DNA of 36,007 nucleotides from Desulfobulbus sp. (lineage in GTDB: Bacteria; Desulfobacterota; Desulfobulbia; Desulfobulbales; Desulfobulbaceae): positions 1 to 36,007 of the forward strand of contig NZ_JAVBXR010000057.1 in NCBI RefSeq assembly GCF_030824455.1, written 5' to 3'. The notes beneath the pieces were generated by a model. It searched no databases and was not told the DNA's origin. It saw nothing but the letters and a program-made list of their open reading frames with translations. Made by a program: the position numbers and the translations under genes. Below, in pieces: positions 23,819 through 30,201 of this stretch (position 1 is its first letter; the number at the start of each line of letters is the position of its first letter).

Positions 23819-26137
23819 ATGACAGGAGCAGGAATGCTGAAGGTAAAACCCAGGAACGGACTGCGGGGCATGGGCCTGACCGGTTGGGTGCTGGCCGCGC
23901 TGATCGGTTGTGCGTCTATGGGCGTGGTCCCCTTGGCGACGGTGACGGCCCAGGCTGCTGAAGCGGTTCGGGACGCGGCGAGCGCAGCCCGAGAGCTGCA
24001 GCTTGAAGGCGCGCGGCTGCAATTGCAGGGGCGGCCCGACCTAGCGGTCAAAAAATATAAGGAGAGTCTGGCCCTGCAGCCCAACCCGCGTCTGGACAGC
24101 CTGGTTCAGCAGCTGGAGACCCCGGAGAATAAACAGCAAAGCGCGCCGGCTGCGCCCGCAGTCGTGGAACAGGTTGCGCCGCCGTCGCCGGAGCCGGCCG
24201 CGCCTCCCGCTGAAGCGGTGGTTGTCGACCAGGCCGCGCCAGGGGGCCCTCCAGCCGGCCAGGGGCAGCAAGCGACTTCTGCGTCGCCGCCGGCTGCGCC
24301 GGTTGCAATTCCGCCGGAGCCGCCCGTTGCTGAGCGGAAACCGGCAACCCCGGAAGAGGCGTTGATTTACGCCTTCACCGACTGGGCCATTGGCCTGTTG
24401 CCGCCGCCGGGCCACAACAAGGATGTGGGCCTGAAGACCAACCGCAACTACGGCGTTGTTCCAGTTGACGGCGGTTATGAGGTGCGGCTTGAGCCGTGCA
24501 CGTTGATCATGGACGAAAAAAACTCGGTCGAGTTCGGGCCGGTGGTTTTTCGTTTCAAACCCCAGGATGCGGACGTCCTGGCCGTCACCGTGCGGTTGCC
24601 TGACAAGGCCCCGGTCATTGAGGCCGGCAAGCCGGTTGCCGAGCTGACCCTTGGTCGTCAGGAAATCAGCGGCGTCTGGGACCGCCGGCAGATGAATTTC
24701 ACCCGGATGGACGCCAAGCTGGGCGACCTGGTGCTTGAGGACATCGCAAAAACCGGTCGGTTGTCGCTCAAAGAGCTGGCGCTGAACGGCGTCGCCGGCA
24801 AGGGCGAACAGGACAGCTGGACCGAAAAAATGCAGGCGCAGGCCGATGGTCTAGCCTTTGTTGGCAAAGAGGTCGACTTTAAGCTGGCCAAAATCGCCAC
24901 TCAGGCTGAGGTGAACGGCGCCAATGCGACCAGGAGCTATGCCTTGCGCCAGAGCCTGCAGCGCGGCCTGAACCGGATGGATCAACTGCCGCGTCCGGAA
25001 CTCAAACAATTGCTCGCCGATTTTGACGAATACATGCAGTTGCTGGGCGCGTACACCGGTTCGATGAGCATCCAGGGGCTGCAGTCGACGTCCAAAGGCG
25101 ACGTCTTCAGTCTGGAATCGGTCGAACTCTCCGGCGGCCTGCGCAAAGACGCCCAGGCTGAAAAATTTGTCTATCATTCCAAGGGTGCCCTGAACAATTT
25201 CGCCTATGCCGAGGGGAAAACTCCGGAAAAAACGCAGCCTGTTGCCACCTCGCTGCGTCATGTGGGATTGGTCGGCGAGGGCGCCGTCAAAACGCCGCCG
25301 CCGCATCTGTTCGCCGACCTGTTTGTCGCCATTGAGGGTATGGACAAAACGCCGCCAGAGCAGTCCGACGCCTATCTGGCCAAGCACGGGATGCAGTTTG
25401 TCCAGAAAGTACTGGCGCTGATCGAGGGCTATTCCAGCGAAATCAGCTTGGAAGACCTCCGGGTGGTCAATGCCCAGCCTGCGCCGGTGACCCTTGACAA
25501 GGCAATCCTGAGCGGCGGGTTTACGGCTGGCGGCGGCGATGGCGGAACCGCTCACACCCGCGTGCACTTTTCCGGGTTCAAAGGAATGGCCCCTGAGGCC
25601 GGCAACATGCCGGAATCCGCCAACGTCCAGCTTGAGGTAAAAAAAATTCCTTCCCTGCTCAAGCTGGTCTCTAGCCCGGCGGCGCTGGCTGCGGGCAATA
25701 TGCAGCAGGTGCAGGGCGAGTTGATGATCAACGGCATGAACGCGCTGATGACAAGCGGCCTCACCCTGTCGCTGACCGATTCCTTTGTCGCCTTCCCGGC
25801 AACCCGGTTGACGCTGGCCCTGATGGCCGTGGCGGATCAGAAGGCCAAGTATTTCTCCACCGGCGAGATGAAGCTGGTTGTTGAAAATCCTGAAGAATTC
25901 TTAAGAATAGCGCGCAGTCTCAGCGCCGACCCGGAGACCGAGAAAACGTTGGCGACGATCACCGCACTGGCCGACCGGCGCGAGGAAAACGGCAAGGTTG
26001 CCGACCGGATCGACGCCAAGGTGGACGGCGCCGGCCAGGTGTTCATCAACGCCAAAGACGTGACCGCGATGTTTTTCCCGCCGCCGGCTCAGCAACAGGC
26101 TCCGCAACAGACGCCTCCGCCGGTCCAAGTGAAGTAG
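23819..26137 (+). CDS. Large exported protein of unknown function, last gene of the envelope block
   Basis: AAGGAGGGG at 23807-23815 decides for ATG 23819 (772 residues) over an in-frame TTG 15 bp upstream. The N terminus has a hydrophobic run with two readings: a lipobox LIGC (Cys31) or ordinary cleavage near AQAAEA (about 49). Residues about 50-95 look like one TPR-type helical pair (GARLQLQGRPDLAVKKYKESL), followed by a long Pro/Ala/Gln linker (about 95-177). The remaining 590 residues look mainly beta-rich, alternating short hydrophobic and polar stretches, with a Gln/Pro tail. I do not recognise the family; an AsmA- or DUF2125-like beta-rich fold is a weak guess. Gene order suggests it is the effector or client of the vWA-ABC module. 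Confidence 0.75.
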   Translation: MTGAGMLKVKPRNGLRGMGLTGWVLAALIGCASMGVVPLATVTAQAAEAVRDAASAARELQLEGARLQLQGRPDLAVKKYKESLALQPNPRLDSLVQQLETPENKQQSAPAAPAVVEQVAPPSPEPAAPPAEAVVVDQAAPGGPPAGQGQQATSASPPAAPVAIPPEPPVAERKPATPEEALIYAFTDWAIGLLPPPGHNKDVGLKTNRNYGVVPVDGGYEVRLEPCTLIMDEKNSVEFGPVVFRFKPQDADVLAVTVRLPDKAPVIEAGKPVAELTLGRQEISGVWDRRQMNFTRMDAKLGDLVLEDIAKTGRLSLKELALNGVAGKGEQDSWTEKMQAQADGLAFVGKEVDFKLAKIATQAEVNGANATRSYALRQSLQRGLNRMDQLPRPELKQLLADFDEYMQLLGAYTGSMSIQGLQSTSKGDVFSLESVELSGGLRKDAQAEKFVYHSKGALNNFAYAEGKTPEKTQPVATSLRHVGLVGEGAVKTPPPHLFADLFVAIEGMDKTPPEQSDAYLAKHGMQFVQKVLALIEGYSSEISLEDLRVVNAQPAPVTLDKAILSGGFTAGGGDGGTAHTRVHFSGFKGMAPEAGNMPESANVQLEVKKIPSLLKLVSSPAALAAGNMQQVQGELMINGMNALMTSGLTLSLTDSFVAFPATRLTLALMAVADQKAKYFSTGEMKLVVENPEEFLRIARSLSADPETEKTLATITALADRREENGKVADRIDAKVDGAGQVFINAKDVTAMFFPPPAQQQAPQQTPPPVQVK

Positions 26138-26213
26138 GGGCCTGCGTAGCGCCTGCTTCGAGCGCCGCATCCTCACTTCAGGGCGCTTCGTCAGGAATGC
26201 GTCCCGATTCATC

Positions 26214-26243
26214 CGGCAACCGGCGTTCAGACGCCGGTTGCCG
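26214..26243. repeat. Perfect 12-bp inverted repeat downstream of the envelope block
   Basis: CGGCAACCGGCG (26214-26225) and CGCCGGTTGCCG (26232-26243) are exact reverse complements around the 6-nt loop TTCAGA. The stem is very GC-rich but is followed by an A-rich, not T-rich, stretch on the plus strand, so it is not a classic intrinsic terminator. It may block 3' exonucleases or assist termination together with the next hairpin. Confidence 0.6.
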
Positions 26244-26257
26244 CACAAAAACAACCC

Positions 26258-26310
26258 AACGGCTGATCATTATCCCTTGAAAGGGGGTGGCGATCAGCCG
26301 TTTGTATTTG
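26258..26310 (+). terminator. Probable terminator of the envelope block
   Basis: AACGGCTGATC (26258-26268) and GATCAGCCGTT (26292-26302) form a perfect 11-bp stem. The loop holds a second small hairpin (CCCT-TGAA-AGGG at 26274-26285) and the T-rich run TGTATTTG follows. The U-tract is weak but the location, 120 bp after the last gene of the block, fits. On the minus strand GTTGTTTTTG follows the stem, so it could stop transcription in both directions. Confidence 0.5.
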
Positions 26311-26471
26311 CAAGGCCGTTCTGTCTGACGGGCAGGGCTGACGCGTTGCGCCGCAACGGTTTCGGGGCTGTGTTTCCTGGGTGGTAACGCTTCGTAATTA
26401 GGCCCTAAAGTCCATCTTTTCGCTGGGGCGTTTGCGGGCGGTTTTCTCCCTTGGTTTGATGGTGTTTTTCC

Positions 26472-26501
26472 TTGACTCTCTGGAGTGGTTCGTTTACTAA
26501 T
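26472..26501 (+). promoter_or_regulatory. Probable mraZ (dcw cluster) promoter
   Basis: TTGACT (26472-26477) matches the -35 consensus at five of six positions. TACTAA (26495-26500, 17-bp spacer) or ACTAAT (26496-26501, 18 bp) would serve as the -10. The start of transcription would fall near 26508, directly at the first MraZ-type repeat, as expected for a promoter repressed by MraZ. Confidence 0.55.
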
Positions 26502-26510
26502 GAGGCATGC

Positions 26511-26550
26511 GGTGGTGGAAAGTGGTTTAAAGCGGTTGAGAGTGGGGCGT
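26511..26550 (+). promoter_or_regulatory. Candidate MraZ operator: four direct repeats with 10-bp period
   Basis: Four consecutive 10-mers read GGTGGTGGAA, AGTGGTTTAA, AGCGGTTGAG and AGTGGGGCGT, each with RGYGG at the same phase. MraZ is known to bind short G-rich direct repeats spaced one helical turn apart (TGGGN with 5-nt gaps in E. coli) upstream of its own gene. The repeats lie 39-78 bp ahead of mraZ, just downstream of the proposed -10. Confidence 0.65.
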
Positions 26551-26588
26551 TTGCCCGGTTCGCAGCCGGTTGAGGTTCAAGGAGTGCT

Positions 26589-27041
26589 GTGCAGCGATTT
26601 CGGAGTCACTCGGAACACAGTCTGGATCCGAAGGGGCGGTTGAATATCCCGACCCGGTTTCGTGACGTGCTTCGTGAGCAGTTTCACTCCGAAATGCTGA
26701 TTGTCACCCATTGGCAAAAATGTCTCCGCGCTTACCCGATGGCCGAGTGGGAAGCCCTTGAGGAGACGTTGCTCGCACAGGGGAAAAATCAGCCCGATTT
26801 CAGCAGGTTTGTCCGTTATCTGATTGCCGGAGTCAGTGAATGCCCGGTGGACAAGCAGGGGCGGATTCTTCTGCCGCCTGCGCTCAGGTCTGGTCTGGGC
26901 ATCGAGAAAGACGTGGTTGTGGTCGGCATGCTCCAGCATTTCGAGATATGGGACAAGGTTGCCTGGGAAGAGGAAACTCGGCATACCCGCGAAACTTTCG
27001 GCGACTTCAGCGCAGGCCTTTCCGCGCTGGGCATTTTGTAA
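26589..27041 (+). CDS. mraZ: Transcriptional regulator MraZ
   Basis: This 150-residue protein has two SpoVT/AbrB-type repeats, each with the family's DxxxR element: DPKGR (13-17) and DKQGR (88-92). MraZ forms a ring and represses the dcw promoter by binding repeats upstream. AAGGAG precedes the GTG start by 4 nt. It is the first gene of the division and cell-wall cluster, directly followed by rsmH, the canonical order. Four 10-bp-phased repeats in front of it are its probable binding site. Confidence 0.95.
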   Translation: MQRFRSHSEHSLDPKGRLNIPTRFRDVLREQFHSEMLIVTHWQKCLRAYPMAEWEALEETLLAQGKNQPDFSRFVRYLIAGVSECPVDKQGRILLPPALRSGLGIEKDVVVVGMLQHFEIWDKVAWEEETRHTRETFGDFSAGLSALGIL

Positions 27042-27054
27042 TGTGCTCCATCGC

Positions 27055-27948
27055 ATGACGCAAGACCAATCTGCGATCCATATCCCGGTGTTGAAAGACG
27101 AGGTGCTTGAATGGCTTAAACCGCGGCCCGAGGCGCTGTACGTTGACGGCACCCTGGGGTTGGGCGGGCATACGCAAGCGATTCTGGAGCACGCGTCGTC
27201 AACCAGTCGAGTTATCGGCTTTGAATGGGACGAAGAGGCAGCAGCTGCGACCAGTCGGCATTTGGCGGGCTTTGGCGAGCGGGTGCAGATAGTCCGGGCC
27301 TCTTATGCGGACGTGGTCCCGGAGCTTGAAAGGATGGGCATTGTTGCCGTTGACGGCCTGATCGCCGATCTCGGCGTTTCGTCGCTGCAGTTGGATCGAG
27401 CCGAGCGAGGGTTTAGCTTTCGGACGGACAACGCGCTTGACATGCGCATGGATCGCCGCAAGCCGTTGACCGCAGCAGCGCTTATTGCCCAGGCCTCTGA
27501 AGACCAGTTGGCGGATATTTTTTATCACTACGGCGAGGAACGGCAGGCCCGGCGGATCGCCCGGTTTATTGCCGAGGCCCGGATTGAAGCCCCGGTGGTC
27601 ACCACCGGCAGGTTGGCCGCGATTGTGGCTGAGGCCGTGCCCCGGAAATATCATCCGCCCAAGGTGCATGTCGCGACCAAGGTGTTTCAGGCCTTGCGAA
27701 TCGCGGTCAATGGCGAATTGGACAATCTCAGTCGATTACTGGCAACCGCGCCGCAGGTTTTGGCCAAGGGCGCCAGGATTTGCATCATCACGTTTCATTC
27801 CTTGGAAGATCGGATCGTGAAGCAGGCCTTTCAGCAAAATTCGGCCTATGCAGTGCTGAGCAAACGGCCGATTGTGCCGTCGGCGGAGGAAATGCGGCGC
27901 AATCCGAGGGCCAGAAGCGCCAAACTTCGGGTTGCGGAGCGGATTTGA
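27055..27948 (+). CDS. rsmH: 16S rRNA (cytosine-1402-N4)-methyltransferase RsmH (MraW)
   Basis: ATG 27055 begins MTQDQSAIHIPVLKDEVLEW, the usual RsmH start; the frame is open further upstream inside mraZ but without homology, and an in-frame GTG at 27043 is a possible alternative. The 297-residue protein has the SAM-binding motif DGTLGLGGHT (31-40), LGVSSLQLD, FQALRIAVNGEL and ITFHSLEDRIVK. It methylates N4 of C1402 in 16S rRNA. No clear Shine-Dalgarno is visible; coupling to mraZ, whose stop is 13 bp upstream, is likely. Confidence 0.94.
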   Translation: MTQDQSAIHIPVLKDEVLEWLKPRPEALYVDGTLGLGGHTQAILEHASSTSRVIGFEWDEEAAAATSRHLAGFGERVQIVRASYADVVPELERMGIVAVDGLIADLGVSSLQLDRAERGFSFRTDNALDMRMDRRKPLTAAALIAQASEDQLADIFYHYGEERQARRIARFIAEARIEAPVVTTGRLAAIVAEAVPRKYHPPKVHVATKVFQALRIAVNGELDNLSRLLATAPQVLAKGARICIITFHSLEDRIVKQAFQQNSAYAVLSKRPIVPSAEEMRRNPRARSAKLRVAERI

Positions 27949-28000
27949 GGCCGTGGGGAAACACGTTGGAAAACAGCAGGCGGTGACGCAGGAGACAGGT

Positions 28001-28363
28001 ATGACGCCAAACGTAAGTGTACGAACATATAGGCCGCGCCAGCAGGCTTCGCTCAGAGAAGAGCGCCAGGCCAATCCCCGGTTTAACGCCTGTTTGTCGG
28101 GAGAAACGCGCAAATATATCGCCGTCGTCGTGGCGGTCGCGCTGGTGGCGGGCTTGGCGATCACCCAGTTTTTTTACGGGCAAATGATGGACATGCGGGC
28201 TCGGGCCGAACAGCTGCGTGGTCAGAACGCCTCGATTTACAACGAAAACGTCCGGCTGCTGGCCTTCCGCGCTCAGTTGGCGTCAAAAACGCACGTCGTC
28301 GCCATTGCCGGGACAAAATTGAATCTGTTTGAACCTGACAAAGGACAGGTGCGGCGGATGTAG
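28001..28363 (+). CDS. ftsL: Cell division protein FtsL
   Basis: ATG 28001 with AGGAGA just upstream gives a 120-residue bitopic protein: a cytoplasmic tail of about 37 residues rich in Arg, one membrane helix (about 38-58) and a short periplasmic coiled coil (MRARAEQLRGQNASIYNENVRLL). Size, topology and position between rsmH and the ftsI-like gene fit FtsL, which with FtsB and FtsQ activates the FtsWI synthase in E. coli. FtsL sequences are poorly conserved, so the call rests mostly on context. The frame is open upstream into the rsmH end. Confidence 0.75.
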   Translation: MTPNVSVRTYRPRQQASLREERQANPRFNACLSGETRKYIAVVVAVALVAGLAITQFFYGQMMDMRARAEQLRGQNASIYNENVRLLAFRAQLASKTHVVAIAGTKLNLFEPDKGQVRRM

Positions 28364-28370
28364 TCGGGCA

Positions 28371-30188
28371 ATGGCAAAAACCCTAAGGTCAAAAAAGACT
28401 AAACGACGATGGCTGATTCCCCTTCTTGTTGTTTTGCTGACAGCGGCTGGCGCTGTTCTGTATAGATGCCCCCCCTCCCTCCAGGATATCGGCAGGATTG
28501 TCCAGTCTGCTGTCGGCAAATTTTCGTCTCTTTCAGCGGGCCCAACGCCCGCTGAATCTGTTTTAAGGGGAACGGTTTACGACCGGAAATTCAGAGAAAT
28601 GGCGGTTTCGTACCGTTTGTTCTCCTTGGCGGTCAACCCGGTTGAGGTGGGAGATCGCCGCAAAACCGCCGAGGCACTGGCGCCTTTTGTCGGCGACAAG
28701 GTTGACGCCCTTGAGGCGCGGTTGAAGAACGCGCAGTACTCGATAGTGCTGGCCGACGATTTGGACGAACGACAGGCCGAGCAGATAGCGGCGCTCCAGT
28801 TGCGCGGAGTGTCCTGCAAGGCGGGGGAAGTGCGGTTTTATCCTGGGCATACAGCCGCCTCCCATGTGCTCGGTTTCATGGGGGACGGGGTTGGCCTTGC
28901 CGGCGTGGAAGGCAAATACGACTCGGTGTTGCAGGCGGGCGGGTTTCGTAAAAGCAATATCCCGGATATCGATTTTGAGGGCCAAGAGAGTTTAGGGGCC
29001 GCAGTCACGGACATCGTGCTGACCCTGGACATCGATCTGCAAAAACAGCTGGAGAGCCGTTTTCGCGAGTATCTCGCGGCCCAGGGCGCGGAAAAAGGCA
29101 TGGGGTTGCTAATCGAGCCGGGGAGCGGCCGCATTTTGGCGTTGGTCAACCAGCCGTCGTTTAACCCAAATTACTTCTGGAAAGCCAACGAAAGCAATCG
29201 GGTCAACCGGATCTACAATCATGTGCTCGACAAAGAGCTGATCCGGCCCATCCTGGCGCGGGCGGCGGCCATAGAACGGCAGGGTTTGGAAGGTCCCAGC
29301 CTGTTGCCGGCAACAGTGGCCGCAGCCAATTACGGATTCACCGACGCCCAGCTCAATGTTTTTGAACAGCAGATTCAGCTCTACGGGTCAGTGTTCGGCA
29401 ATTGGGAATCAGGTCCTGCGGCTCCGGAGCAGTCCGGCGCAGAGCCGGTTGTCACCGGCGTTCAGGTGGGCGTGACCCTGGCCAGCCTTGTCAACGGCGG
29501 CTGGCGGATTACGCCCTATGTGGTTGACTCCATCTATGATCACGCCACGGCCAAACGTTATGCCCGCAGCAGTGAGGCCACTGAGAAACGGCATGTTCTG
29601 GACCCGGCGCTTGGGGTCAAGATCAGGCGGGAGTTGTTCGCCAACTGGCTGATGGAGCAGGAGAACGAGGTGGTGTTCACTGCCGACCATCTGCAGGTGA
29701 ATCCGGAGAAAGAGTTTTCCCGCTATTCCATGCAGAAATTGTTCGTTGGTTTGGCGCCGGCAAAACAGCCGAAATTTCTCTTGTTAATGGCTATTGAGCA
29801 GGATTGTCTCCAACCCCTGCCGGACGCTAAAAACAGCGACAAGGCGGCCTTGGAGCAAATGGGCAAGGACTTGCTGGCGATGTTGATTAAAACCGCGCCG
29901 CCGGAAAATCTGCCGGCAAAGCCGCCGGAAAAAAGCCAGGAAAACCTGCGCCAGTTTTTCATCAGCAAACGGCTCAACTTCCGCAACACCCCGGGCAAAG
30001 CCAATGAGCCGGCGCCGGTGATGCCGCAAATGCGGGGCCTGAGTCTGCGCAAAGGCTTGCAGCAGATCGACAAATACAAAATGAAGGTTCGGATCAACGG
30101 CAGCGGCCGCATTGTCGCCCAGTACCCGCTTCCTGGGCAACCGCTGACCGGGGTTGACGAATGCATTCTGACCTTGGACACAAAATAA
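28371..30188 (+). CDS. ftsI: FtsI-like class B penicillin-binding protein, transpeptidase motifs lost, with PASTA domain
   Basis: ATG 28371 gives 605 residues: a membrane helix (13-31), the class B pedestal (RGTVYDR at 66-72) and a transpeptidase-like domain that begins normally (GSGRILALVNQPSFNPN). Where the catalytic SxxK should follow, the sequence reads DKELIRP, with Glu289 and Arg292 in place of Ser and Lys. No SxN is found downstream, and the KTG region reads VVFTADHLQ. The segment between SxxK and the conserved TxxQ-like VQVGVTLASLVNGG is also much shorter than in E. coli FtsI. A C-terminal PASTA-like domain (about 556-605) is intact. The gene has no frameshift or stop, so it appears maintained. 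I read it as a structural pseudoenzyme in the divisome, not an active synthase. Confidence 0.85.
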   Translation: MAKTLRSKKTKRRWLIPLLVVLLTAAGAVLYRCPPSLQDIGRIVQSAVGKFSSLSAGPTPAESVLRGTVYDRKFREMAVSYRLFSLAVNPVEVGDRRKTAEALAPFVGDKVDALEARLKNAQYSIVLADDLDERQAEQIAALQLRGVSCKAGEVRFYPGHTAASHVLGFMGDGVGLAGVEGKYDSVLQAGGFRKSNIPDIDFEGQESLGAAVTDIVLTLDIDLQKQLESRFREYLAAQGAEKGMGLLIEPGSGRILALVNQPSFNPNYFWKANESNRVNRIYNHVLDKELIRPILARAAAIERQGLEGPSLLPATVAAANYGFTDAQLNVFEQQIQLYGSVFGNWESGPAAPEQSGAEPVVTGVQVGVTLASLVNGGWRITPYVVDSIYDHATAKRYARSSEATEKRHVLDPALGVKIRRELFANWLMEQENEVVFTADHLQVNPEKEFSRYSMQKLFVGLAPAKQPKFLLLMAIEQDCLQPLPDAKNSDKAALEQMGKDLLAMLIKTAPPENLPAKPPEKSQENLRQFFISKRLNFRNTPGKANEPAPVMPQMRGLSLRKGLQQIDKYKMKVRINGSGRIVAQYPLPGQPLTGVDECILTLDTK

Positions 30189-30201
30189 TCGGCTGGCGTC
30201 T

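Larger units (their letters stand above)
26138..26588. other. 451-bp intergenic region between the envelope block and mraZ
   Basis: No credible coding sequence is seen. It holds two strong inverted repeats near its start (26214-26243 and 26258-26302), a small palindrome TTAGGCCCTAA (26398-26408), and near its end a promoter (26472-26501) and four 10-bp-phased GYGG repeats (26511-26550) ahead of mraZ. The middle, about 26311-26460, is T-rich in places but shows nothing else I can support. Confidence 0.7.

Noticed and set aside
26344..26358. CGTTGCG-C-CGCAACG palindrome upstream of mraZ
   Set aside because: A 1-nt loop cannot fold as a hairpin, it is away from the promoter, and no known operator matches.
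26824..27054. Upstream extension of rsmH into mraZ
   Set aside because: The extra 77 residues overlap mraZ in another frame and have no homology to RsmH; family similarity starts at ATG 27055.
29728..29739. SMQK in the FtsI-like protein as a possible catalytic SxxK
   Set aside because: It aligns with the strand after the KTG motif (the stretch before FVGLAP), not with the active-site serine helix, so it is a chance match.
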